A stretch of DNA of 41,473 nucleotides from assembly GCA_041745535.1 (NCBI GenBank), contig JBGTIS010000311.1, forward strand, positions 1 to 41,473, given 5' to 3'. This document shows, piece after piece, positions 18,085 through 26,212 of this stretch. The stretch's first letter is position 1. Every line of letters begins with the position of its first letter. The translations under genes and the position numbers were made by a program. The notes below the pieces were generated by a model. The model did not search any database. It was not told the DNA's origin and saw nothing but the letters and a program-made list of their open reading frames with translations. Source of the stretch: JBGTIS01 sp041745535 (GTDB taxonomy: Bacteria > Bacteroidota > Bacteroidia > Cytophagales > Cyclobacteriaceae).

Positions 18085-18687
18085 TTAAATAAAATCTGAT
18101 GCTTTTAGTAGGTTATAAATTTCAAGGCATACCCAGGCATCGGTAGCGGCATATCTGATTTGTTTTTCGTTCAGGACTGCATTTTCCCAGTTAGAGGTTT
18201 GTTGCGACTTGGAAACCCTGAACTTAAGAAAAATAGCCGTCAACTTCCGTACACCAGCATGGGGAATATCCAGCGTGGATGCTACATGGTTCAGATCCAG
18301 CACATTATCCGGATCAAAAATATGATTACCCTTTTCCTGAGACCAGGTTTTCTGAAGGTCTTTGATATCGTCCCGAATGCTGATTCCCACTTTACAAATT
18401 TGCTTACTGGTAAAAAAATCAAATATTTCTTCAGTAAAACCTGTATAATTCATCCTGATTAAAAAAACCTTTTCAGGAATGGCAATTTGCAGCAGCACCA
18501 CTGGATTCCAGACTCCTTTCCGGAAAGCTGGTTTTGATTCTGTATCAAATCCTACAATGCTGTGCATTTTTATCTCCTCATATGCTTTTGCCAGCGCATC
18601 AGTAGTTAGGATAACTTCTACGTGACCTTCGTATTGCCCCAGGGGCAAAAAATTAATTTCGTCTTTTGTTATATCTTTTGAAAACAT
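18085..18687 (-). CDS. 3'-5' exonuclease, DEDDy (RNase D/WRN-like)
   Basis: A 200-residue single-domain exonuclease. I chose the ATG at 18687; a TTG two codons upstream (18693) is possible. The motifs are in order: ExoI Asp48/Glu50 (VGFDTESKPAF), ExoII with the acidic pair Asp106/Asp107 (VGISIRDDIKDL), ExoIII Tyr179/Asp183 (IRYAATDAW), so it is the DEDDy type. No HRDC or helicase domain is attached, unlike RNase D (HRDC) or WRN. It degrades nucleic acid from the 3' end, but whether the substrate is RNA or DNA is not clear. It lies just downstream of the nhaC gene on the same strand. Confidence 0.8.
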   Translation of the reverse strand: MFSKDITKDEINFLPLGQYEGHVEVILTTDALAKAYEEIKMHSIVGFDTESKPAFRKGVWNPVVLLQIAIPEKVFLIRMNYTGFTEEIFDFFTSKQICKVGISIRDDIKDLQKTWSQEKGNHIFDPDNVLDLNHVASTLDIPHAGVRKLTAIFLKFRVSKSQQTSNWENAVLNEKQIRYAATDAWVCLEIYNLLKASDFI

Positions 18688-18711
18688 CCGCAATTATATA
18701 CTTCTTCTGGT

Positions 18712-20178
18712 TTATACAGCTTCTTTTATTGTTTCTTCTTCTTTACTAAAACGAGCTATTTTTATGTTAAAAAAGCCATAGAACATAGTCATTAACGGGC
18801 TTATAATACAAAAAAATGCATAGGGGGCATAGGTCATGGTAGCCACACCCAACACAGAGGCCTGCGTAGCACCACAGGTATTCCAGGGCACCAACACTGA
18901 AGTAACCGTACCCGAATCTTCCAGGGTTCGGCTCAGGTTTTCCGGTTTTAAACCTCGGTTTCGGTAAGTTTCCGCATACATTCTGCCAGGAACTACAATT
19001 GCCAGATACTGATCGGAAGCCGTAAGGTTGAAAAATATACAGGTCCCTACAGTAGAAGCAATTAATGAGCCCGTAGAATGAACCAACTGGATAATTGAAT
19101 GGGTAATACGCTCTAACATGCCGGCAGATTCCATAACTCCGCCAAATACCATGGCACATATTATTAGCCACACTGTATTCAGCATGCCATACATTCCTCC
19201 TGTCGACAGCAACTCATTTACCATATCATTATCGGTGGTAATGCTGATATTGGTATACATGGCTTTCATCACTGCTATATAAGTTGATAAAGCATCGCCA
19301 TTCGCGCTACCTGCCACTTCCTGTATGGCTTGTGGCTGAAAAATGATGGCAAACAAACCGCCCAACAGCGTACCTACCAGCAAAGCCGGCAAAGCCGGAA
19401 CTTTTTTTACAATCATAAAAATTACCACAACAGGTACAATAAACAACCAACCTGAAATATTGAATTTGGTCTCAATGGCAACCAAAACGTCATCTATGCT
19501 ACCCGTACTTTCCGAAGTACCACTAAAAATACCAATCGCAAGAAACAGTAACAAGGTAATTGTCATGGAAGGCACTGTAGTAAGTACCATATAACGAATA
19601 TGGGTAAACAAATCGGTACCAGCCATGGCAGGTGCCAGGTTAGTGGTGTCGGACAAGGGCGACATTTTATCACCAAAATAAGATCCGGAAATAATAGCGC
19701 CGCCAATCAGTCCTTCCGAAAGACCTAATGCTTTTCCAATGCCTAATAAAGCCACGCCAATGGTGGCTACGGTAGACCAACTGCTTCCCGTAGCTAAGGA
19801 AACAATTGCACATACCACACAAGCAGCAAATAAAAATATAGTAGGATTCAGAATCCGCAATCCATAATAGATCATCGCGGGTACTATCCCACTTAAAAGC
19901 CAGGTACCAGCCAATGAGCCAATTAATAGTAGAATCAGAATGGACGGCATAGCCGAACTGATGCTGCTTACCATGCCGTCGCTCATTTGCTCCCAGGTAG
20001 CTCCTGATCGCATGGCTACCAAAGCCGCTACCGAGGCGGATAACAACAGCATGATCTGATTGGAGCCATCAAGTGCTGAATCGCCAAAAACAAAAAATAC
20101 GTTAATAAAGAGCATAACAATGAGAAAAGCGACAGGAATAAACGCTTCTACCAGTGTTGGTTTTCTTTTTTGGCTCAC
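18712..20178 (-). CDS. nhaC: Na+/H+ antiporter, NhaC family
   Basis: A 488-residue integral membrane protein with about 10-12 hydrophobic segments, starting at GTG. The NhaC-family block GSYFGDKMSPLSDTTNLAP lies at residues 165-183. A second conserved region is FNLTASDQYLAIVVPGRMY, with the following SGTVTSVLVPWNTCGA. It exchanges Na+ for H+ across the inner membrane. Some relatives exchange malate/lactate instead, which cannot be excluded. An exonuclease gene follows 18 bases downstream; the 220-base gap to dnaX is a divergent promoter region. Confidence 0.88.
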   Translation of the reverse strand: MSQKRKPTLVEAFIPVAFLIVMLFINVFFVFGDSALDGSNQIMLLLSASVAALVAMRSGATWEQMSDGMVSSISSAMPSILILLLIGSLAGTWLLSGIVPAMIYYGLRILNPTIFLFAACVVCAIVSLATGSSWSTVATIGVALLGIGKALGLSEGLIGGAIISGSYFGDKMSPLSDTTNLAPAMAGTDLFTHIRYMVLTTVPSMTITLLLFLAIGIFSGTSESTGSIDDVLVAIETKFNISGWLFIVPVVVIFMIVKKVPALPALLVGTLLGGLFAIIFQPQAIQEVAGSANGDALSTYIAVMKAMYTNISITTDNDMVNELLSTGGMYGMLNTVWLIICAMVFGGVMESAGMLERITHSIIQLVHSTGSLIASTVGTCIFFNLTASDQYLAIVVPGRMYAETYRNRGLKPENLSRTLEDSGTVTSVLVPWNTCGATQASVLGVATMTYAPYAFFCIISPLMTMFYGFFNIKIARFSKEEETIKEAV

Positions 20179-20398
20179 TAATATTAATATAAAATGTTAA
20201 GGTATTAAGTTTAATTCGTAAGATAATAATTATTTTCTTAACAATATTAGAATAAACTTAACAATCCGTTAGAAAAACGCTAATAACAGCCATCGCGCAA
20301 GATTTGCCAAGCACTAACACCCTCGCATACCTTAGCGATTACGATAAAAGTTAAGAAAGTTTTTATAATTAAAGCGCAGGATTAATTAACTTGCAGTG

Positions 20399-22138
20399 AT
20401 GGAAAAGTTTGTTGTATCCGCACGTAAATACCGACCTACCGGGTTCGAAGAAGTAGTAGGACAGGAGCATATTACCACCACCCTACAGAATGCCATTGAC
20501 ACCGATCAGCTGGCGCAGGCATTGCTATTCTGCGGACCAAGAGGGGTAGGAAAAACTACATGTGCCCGTATTCTGGCCCGGTTAGTGAATAAATTTGAAC
20601 AAAGCAGCAGCGATTTGGGCTTACAGGCAGGTACTCCCATGAATATTTATGAACTGGATGCTGCTTCTAACAACTCAGTGGACGACATACGCAACCTGAT
20701 AGATCAGGTACGGTATCCGCCTCAGCAGGGCCGGTATAAGGTTTACATTATTGATGAGGTGCATATGCTTTCTAACCAGGCTTTTAATGCCTTTTTGAAA
20801 ACACTGGAAGAACCGCCTTCGTATGCCATTTTCATTCTGGCTACTACCGAAAAGCACAAAGTGATTCCCACCATTCTGTCGCGTTGCCAGATATTCGATT
20901 TTAACAGGATTCAGATTCAGGATATTGCTCGGTATCTGAAAAAAATCGCTGATAAAGAGGACATTGAAGTGGAAGAGGAAGCACTGAACCTGATTAGCCA
21001 GAAGGCTGATGGTGCCTTGCGGGATGCCCTTTCAATTTTCGACCTGATCGTAACTTTTTCCTCCGACAGAAAAGTTACCTATCAGAATACCATTGATAAT
21101 CTTCATATACTTGATTATGATTATTACTTCAAAATAACAGACGCTTTGCAGGCGGAAAATCTGGCACATGTACTGCTTACCTACGATGAAATTCTAAGAA
21201 AAGGGTTTGACGGGCATAATTTTATTGTTGGTTTAAGTGAACATTTCAGAAACCTGCTGGTATGTAAAGACGAAGCTACTATCAGGCTTTTAGAAGTGTC
21301 TGATGCTGTAAGAGCCAAATACCTGAAACAGGCGCGTGAAGTTTCCTTATCATTCCTGCTATCTGCCCTTCACATAGCCAGCCAATGTGATATCAACTTC
21401 AAAACCAGCAAAAACCAACGGCTACACGTTGAACTCACACTTATGAAAATGGCCTATCTCAATGCAGCCATTAAGGTTTCTCAACCGGCACCTTCCATAG
21501 CCACCGAGCCCGAAAAAAAAAACATTGAAGTAAATCCTGAAAAAACTCCCTTACCTCCTGAAAGTTCTTCCATAAAGGAACAAAAACCGGAACCTTATCG
21601 AAATGGTAATGCTAAAGATCTTAATCCTGTAAACAGTGCCGGGTTGAGTCAGTTAAAAAATAAATCCACCGTTAAAATTCCCAGTCTGAAGGATATCCAT
21701 TCCTATCAAAGAGAAGATACCCAGGAAGTCGCGGTAATGGAAGAAGAACCTGCGGGGCAGCAGAAAAATGAAGCAATTCAGCTGGATGAACTGAAAATGT
21801 ACTGGCAGGAATTCGCGAATAAGAAAAGAGCGCAGGGAAAAGATTCGGAATATACGATCCTGAATCAGGAAATAACGCTTGAATCTGATGGGGTTACCGT
21901 ACCCATTGTACTGTCAAACCCGCTTCAGGAAGACATTTTCAATAACTGTAGGGCAGAACTATTACAACATTTACGCCAGCAGCTTAATAATTATAAACTT
22001 CGAGTACAAACCCAGGTAATCAGAGAATCTGCTCCCAGAAAATTATATACCCCCAGCGAAAAATTCCAGTACCTGATGGGAAAATACCCTGAATTAAAAA
22101 ATTTAAGAGACCGGCTTGGCCTCGATCCCGATTTTTAG
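20399..22138 (+). CDS. dnaX: DNA polymerase III subunit gamma/tau, without zinc module
   Basis: A 579-residue clamp-loader ATPase. The start is placed at the ATG at 20399; a GTG directly before it is also in frame. Walker A GPRGVGKTT is at 46-54, Walker B IIDEVH near 117-122, sensor/arginine finger SRC at 161-163, followed by domains II-III to about 365 and a tau-like tail. Oddity one: the stretch between Walker A and the LDAASNNSVDDIRN block (residues 65-82, KFEQSSSDLGLQAGTPM) has none of the four cysteines that normally bind zinc there. Oddity two: an A10 tract at 21513-21522 lies just after the core, with stops directly downstream in both other frames. It drives beta-clamp loading in replication. 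The full frame is open and the rest is highly conserved, so it appears functional. Confidence 0.93.
   Translation: MEKFVVSARKYRPTGFEEVVGQEHITTTLQNAIDTDQLAQALLFCGPRGVGKTTCARILARLVNKFEQSSSDLGLQAGTPMNIYELDAASNNSVDDIRNLIDQVRYPPQQGRYKVYIIDEVHMLSNQAFNAFLKTLEEPPSYAIFILATTEKHKVIPTILSRCQIFDFNRIQIQDIARYLKKIADKEDIEVEEEALNLISQKADGALRDALSIFDLIVTFSSDRKVTYQNTIDNLHILDYDYYFKITDALQAENLAHVLLTYDEILRKGFDGHNFIVGLSEHFRNLLVCKDEATIRLLEVSDAVRAKYLKQAREVSLSFLLSALHIASQCDINFKTSKNQRLHVELTLMKMAYLNAAIKVSQPAPSIATEPEKKNIEVNPEKTPLPPESSSIKEQKPEPYRNGNAKDLNPVNSAGLSQLKNKSTVKIPSLKDIHSYQREDTQEVAVMEEEPAGQQKNEAIQLDELKMYWQEFANKKRAQGKDSEYTILNQEITLESDGVTVPIVLSNPLQEDIFNNCRAELLQHLRQQLNNYKLRVQTQVIRESAPRKLYTPSEKFQYLMGKYPELKNLRDRLGLDPDF
21513..21522 (+). 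other. A10 slippery tract inside dnaX
   Basis: Ten consecutive A residues follow a G at the E372-K-K-N codons. One extra A (or a -1 ribosomal shift) leads to a TGA at 21526-21528; one A fewer leads to a TAA at 21531-21533. Either product would be 376-377 residues, ending where domain III ends, like gamma of other bacteria. The next longest coding A run I noticed is A8 (near 9669-9676). Confidence 0.5.
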
Positions 22139-22168
22139 TGGATATTTACTAGACAGAAAAATAAAACG

Positions 22169-22576
22169 CTAAACCTCATAGGCCTTTAGTTCTTCCAAAG
22201 CTGCCTCATTAAGTGGCTTGGTAATAAATCTTATTACGTAGTTATTGTTCACAATTTTATCAATATCCCGTTTGTTATCAGAACTTGATAGAATAACAAT
22301 TTTGCATTTATCTTTTACTGTATCAGGAAAATTCTCGAATTCATACAGAAATACAAAACCATCAACAATAGGCATATTGATATCTAAAAAAATAAGGTCA
22401 GGAAGCCTTGATACGTTTTCTGTATTTTCACCCAGGTAGTTTAAAGCACTTTGTCCTGAACTTTTTACCACTACCTCCTTCGCAAAATTTGTAATTTCAA
22501 TAATCCGCTTACTGATAAAATTATCCGTATCATTGTCGTCAATAAGCATCACCAACTCAATATTTTTTCCTTTCAT
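22169..22576 (-). CDS. stand-alone response-regulator receiver protein
   Basis: A 135-residue single-domain CheY-like protein without output domain. The acidic pair Asp13/Asp14 (LIDDND), the phosphoacceptor Asp65 (IFLDINMP), the switch Ser97-99 (ILSSSD) and Lys120 (ITKPL) are all in place, so it should be phosphorylatable. Such lone receivers in this phylum are often fed by hybrid kinases. No kinase gene is nearby, so the partner is unknown. It converges with dnaX. The 220 bases upstream (22577-22796) show no gene. Confidence 0.88.
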   Translation of the reverse strand: MKGKNIELVMLIDDNDTDNFISKRIIEITNFAKEVVVKSSGQSALNYLGENTENVSRLPDLIFLDINMPIVDGFVFLYEFENFPDTVKDKCKIVILSSSDNKRDIDKIVNNNYVIRFITKPLNEAALEELKAYEV

Positions 22577-22796
22577 CAGAATAACTAAGTACTTTTTTCT
22601 ATATGCCGACCTACATAAAAAGGCAAACAGAGCACAGCCGCTTTTTGTTTGAAGGTAGTTAAAATTTATACGTCTAAAATACCTTGATTTTCAATCGAAA
22701 ACAATAAGGTTTCGCTAAATATGGTACAAGAACAAAAATTAGTGAATTATGCACAGGTGAACTCATAACCGCCTAAAAAAATAGCTTAAGGCAACC

Positions 22797-24797
22797 TTAT
22801 TTATTTTGAGTTTGTTTCCGCACTTTCAGATCTTCTCCTACTGATAAATTAAAAGTTTCCTTATCGTTCCAGCTCATCAGCTCTTTAATGGTAACTCCGT
22901 ATTGCCGGGCTACACCGTATAAAGTTTCTCCCGGTTGTACTTTATGAAAAACAAAATCGCTACCAGTTTCAGGAATTTGAGAGTTCTTTTTACCTGTAAT
23001 AATTTGTAATTGCTGGTTTATTTCTAATATATCATTTGTTGTCATATTGTTGTAAGCTGCCAGTTCAGTGGTGGTAAGTCCATATCGCCTTGCGATACTG
23101 TACCAGGTTTCGCCCTGGCCTACAGTATGAAAAATTTTCTGCCCGTCTGAAATATCGGAATGAGCAGCGGTTTTTTTATCTGCTATTGGTTCATCCGGTT
23201 CTGAAAATACAGGAACAGGCGATACAATGGGCGACTTTTCATCTTCTTTAACTCTTGGAGACTCATTCTGTTCAGGTGCGCTTTTTTCAGCATTTTGTAA
23301 GGTTACTTTCGGTGTTGTAACATTAACTCCCTGATTGGAGGATTGTTTTTCTACTTTTACAAGCTCAGCCTTTGGCCTAATCTTTTCCTTTGGCTTTTCA
23401 GTATTAGAAACCGGGATAGTTTTAGGCAACGCTACTTCCTGACGCGCCTTCTTTTCAGCAGGTATGGTTTTGTACTCCACCGGTTGGTCTTTGGGCCTGA
23501 TGAACCGCATCCACAATACACGGCCTGGTTCCAGTTTTTCTTCCTTTTTCATCCGGTTATCGCGCATCAGTTTTTTTTCTTTGATACCAAATCGCTGAGA
23601 AATAGTCCAGAGATTTTCCCCAGGTTCTACCACATGAAAATGTAATTTTGCTTTATTCTTTTTGTGTTTCAGATAGTAAAAATTACCGGCTTTTACTGCT
23701 GCGCCTTTCCGGTCGAGATCATTAAATTTAATAAGCTTTCTGGCGGGTATGCCTGTTTTCTCAGAAATTTTTCTTATGGTTTCTCCTGGCTTGGCGATAA
23801 TAGCGGGGATATTATTTACGGTAACATTTGCTCCGTTTCGGGCTTGCTTCTCTTCAATAATCGGAAATAGATCGCTTTCTTTTACTTCAAAATCAGAAAT
23901 CTTCAGAAACCGGTTTTTGATATCGCTATCAGTTTCTTGCACCTTACTTTTACTACTTACAGAAGCTAATACTTCTTTTTGTTCTTCTTTAATATTAGCA
24001 GGTATAATTACATAATATGTTTTATCTTCTGGTACCCGTTTTTTCTTTAACCATTTGTTATAAGGTTCCAAATCAGTTTCGGTCAGATTAAATTCCGCGG
24101 CGATCTCTTCCAGCGTTTTTCCACCACCTTTGCTATAAGCAATCAGTTCTTTTTCATAACCCTCAGGGTTCTGGTTCACAACCTTTTCAAAAGCAATTTT
24201 ATGGGCCAGAAATTTTAATACATACCAGTGGGTTTTCCCATCCAGTTTCATTTCTTTTTTACCGTATTGACGCTTATCGGTAATTTTTAAGCCGCCACCC
24301 GGGCCCACGTTATAAGCCAGTACCGCGTAAAACCAGTTATCAAAATACCGGTTATTGCTTTTTAAATACCGGGCGGCTCCTAAACTGGCATTTACAATAT
24401 TCATGCGTTCGTCTACCTCGCTGTTGATGGCAAGACCAACCTCTCGGGCAGCCGCTTCTTTAAACTGCCAGTAGCCAATGGCATTAGCCGATGAAACCGC
24501 GTCGCCTACCAGCGCACTTTCCTGAATTACTAAATATTTAATATCATCCGGCACATTTTCTTCCCGAAAGGCCTGCTCAATAAGCGGCAAATGCAAGTCT
24601 ACGGTTTCAATTCTCCGTTTGAGATAACTTTCGTTTCGGGTAAGCGCATCGACATCAGATTGTATTTTTTTCCGGGCTTCCGGGGTCAGTACCAGTACCT
24701 GATCGGCAAAATTTATTTTATCAGGGACTACAATTTTTTGGGCGTAAGAGGTGAAAAAAGAAAAAAAAGAAAAAGTAACTAACACAAATTTATTCAT
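22797..24797 (-). CDS. MltD-like lytic transglycosylase with five LysM repeats
   Basis: A 666-residue secreted protein. It has a signal peptide at 1-20 (FFSFFTSYAQ) and an SLT catalytic domain at about 65-200 with Glu93 in LVIQESAL, followed by AIGYWQFKEAAAREVGL and the AYNVGPGG block. LysM modules follow at about 222-265 (degenerate), 330-378, 386-432, 555-600 and 616-660, the last two being the best (GETWYSIARRYGL, GETLYGVARQYGV). A Lys/Pro/Glu-rich linker (435-550) splits them. It cleaves peptidoglycan glycan strands in the periplasm, with LysM binding GlcNAc. The gene starts 3 bases after the O-methyltransferase stop, so the two form an operon. Confidence 0.88.
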   Translation of the reverse strand: MNKFVLVTFSFFSFFTSYAQKIVVPDKINFADQVLVLTPEARKKIQSDVDALTRNESYLKRRIETVDLHLPLIEQAFREENVPDDIKYLVIQESALVGDAVSSANAIGYWQFKEAAAREVGLAINSEVDERMNIVNASLGAARYLKSNNRYFDNWFYAVLAYNVGPGGGLKITDKRQYGKKEMKLDGKTHWYVLKFLAHKIAFEKVVNQNPEGYEKELIAYSKGGGKTLEEIAAEFNLTETDLEPYNKWLKKKRVPEDKTYYVIIPANIKEEQKEVLASVSSKSKVQETDSDIKNRFLKISDFEVKESDLFPIIEEKQARNGANVTVNNIPAIIAKPGETIRKISEKTGIPARKLIKFNDLDRKGAAVKAGNFYYLKHKKNKAKLHFHVVEPGENLWTISQRFGIKEKKLMRDNRMKKEEKLEPGRVLWMRFIRPKDQPVEYKTIPAEKKARQEVALPKTIPVSNTEKPKEKIRPKAELVKVEKQSSNQGVNVTTPKVTLQNAEKSAPEQNESPRVKEDEKSPIVSPVPVFSEPDEPIADKKTAAHSDISDGQKIFHTVGQGETWYSIARRYGLTTTELAAYNNMTTNDILEINQQLQIITGKKNSQIPETGSDFVFHKVQPGETLYGVARQYGVTIKELMSWNDKETFNLSVGEDLKVRKQTQNK

Positions 24798-24800
24798 AAA

Positions 24801-25445
24801 CTATAGTTTTCGGGCTACCATTAAACCGTCTCTTATTGGAACAAGAACGTTCTCAACCCTGGTATCATTATACACGTGTTTATTAAAATCTATCATATTC
24901 CGCGTATCCTTATCCGGTTGCTTATCTGCTTTTGATACTACTTTGCCGCTCCACAACACATTATCGGCAATGATAAATCCGCCCTGACGGGTTTTTTGCA
25001 GTGCCAATTCATAATAATTTTTGTAATTCATTTTGTCGGCATCAATAAATACCATATCGAAAGTATCAGTCAGTGAAGGAATAATATCCAAAGCTTTTCC
25101 TAAATGGTAAACAATTTTTTGGGTAAGCCCTGCCTGTTCAAAATATCCACATACCATTTCCTCCAATTCATCATTTACATCAATAGTATGTAAAATACCA
25201 GTTTCTGGCATTGCCGAGGCCATCCAAATGGCAGAATAACCCGTAAATGTGCCTATTTCAAGAATACGCTGAGGCCGCACCATACTCACAAACAATGCCA
25301 GTATATTTCCCTGCAATGGCCCTGACAACATGCGGGGCATCCTTACTTTCAGGTGGGTTTCCCGGTTCAACTCCTGAAGTACTTCTGATTCTGCTTTGCT
25401 ATGTCCTTCTGCATAAGCCAGCAGGTCTTTATCTGAATCAAGCAT
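24801..25445 (-). CDS. SAM-dependent O-methyltransferase, caffeoyl-CoA type
   Basis: A 214-residue class I methyltransferase of the family-3 O-methyltransferases. The SAM-binding motif I reads EIGTFTGYSAIWMA (about residue 64), the acidic residue ending strand 2 is in HTIDVND, and the metal-binding block is DMVFIDADKMNYKNYY (about 134), followed by IADNVLWSGKV. It methylates a hydroxyl group, probably of a catechol-like small molecule and probably using a divalent metal. The in vivo substrate in Bacteroidota is not known. It is the upstream gene of a pair with the lytic transglycosylase. Confidence 0.85.
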   Translation of the reverse strand: MLDSDKDLLAYAEGHSKAESEVLQELNRETHLKVRMPRMLSGPLQGNILALFVSMVRPQRILEIGTFTGYSAIWMASAMPETGILHTIDVNDELEEMVCGYFEQAGLTQKIVYHLGKALDIIPSLTDTFDMVFIDADKMNYKNYYELALQKTRQGGFIIADNVLWSGKVVSKADKQPDKDTRNMIDFNKHVYNDTRVENVLVPIRDGLMVARKL

Positions 25446-25720
25446 TTTTTTATGAATTAGATAAGGTAAAACATTTTGCGCTTTTTAAAGTTAAGCAACG
25501 TTACAAAAAGTCAGCCTTGGAGACAAATATCGCCGGTTGAATAATAAGAGAAAACTCAATTGTTTTTGTGTATTGACTAGTGGTTATTCAGTTATTGTTA
25601 CGAATAACGATTTTCCCTAAATCACTACAAACTTTCTTCTGTTCTTTTTTACTTTCCTCAATTACTACTCCATAAACAGGGAAATTTACCTATATCGTAT
25701 GCATGCCTAATAAAATTCTG

Positions 25721-25728
25721 TATATTTG
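25721..25728 (+). promoter_or_regulatory. putative -7 box (TATATTTG) of the marR-fad unit
   Basis: TATATTTG fits TAnnTTTG exactly and ends 19 bases before the ATG at 25748. It lies downstream of an alternative ATG at 25703, so if it is used, the shorter protein is the real one. No obvious TTG at -33. Confidence 0.4.
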
Positions 25729-25747
25729 GCGTAATGAATTCGCAAGT

Positions 25748-26212
25748 ATGAGAAGAGAAGAAACCGTTGATTACAACATTAAGGCCGCCTGGCACGCTAT
25801 TTACCGCATGTATAACCAGAAAGCCATAAAAAATGATTTTACTACTTCTATTGGATTTGTGTTGCTTAATATTGATTCTACCGAAGGCACACCAGCCACG
25901 AAAATCGCGCCGCTGATGGGGCTGGAATCACGAAGCCTGACTCGCATGTTGAAAAACATGGAGGAAAAAGGGTTTATTGAAAAACGGCCCGACCTGAATG
26001 ACAAACGATCTGTCAGAATTTTTTTGACCCCGTTAGGAAAAGAGAAAAAAGAAATTTCCAGAAAGACGGTGAAGGAATTTAACTACCTCATTCGGAGTAT
26101 TATTCCGGAAGAGAAACTAAATGTATTTTTTGAAGTCATTATCAACATCAATAAAATTATAGAAGAAGATAACCTACAAACCATTGCTGAAAATGAAGAA
26201 CAAAAGCATTAA
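25748..26212 (+). CDS. MarR family transcriptional regulator
   Basis: A 154-residue winged-helix regulator from the ATG at 25748 (MRREETVDYNIKAAWHAIYR). An upstream ATG (25703) would add 15 residues, but a -7 box lies between the two, which favours the shorter form. The DNA-binding part reads TKIAPLMGLESRSLTRMLKNMEEKGFI followed by the wing RRPDLNDKRSVRIFLT-like segment (RPDLNDKRSVRIFLT). The gene overlaps the start of the beta-oxidation gene by 20 bases, so it very likely represses this unit and may respond to acyl-CoA. An inverted repeat GTTATT-N6-AATAAC upstream (near 25590-25610) could be its operator; this is weak. Confidence 0.85.
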   Translation: MRREETVDYNIKAAWHAIYRMYNQKAIKNDFTTSIGFVLLNIDSTEGTPATKIAPLMGLESRSLTRMLKNMEEKGFIEKRPDLNDKRSVRIFLTPLGKEKKEISRKTVKEFNYLIRSIIPEEKLNVFFEVIININKIIEEDNLQTIAENEEQKH

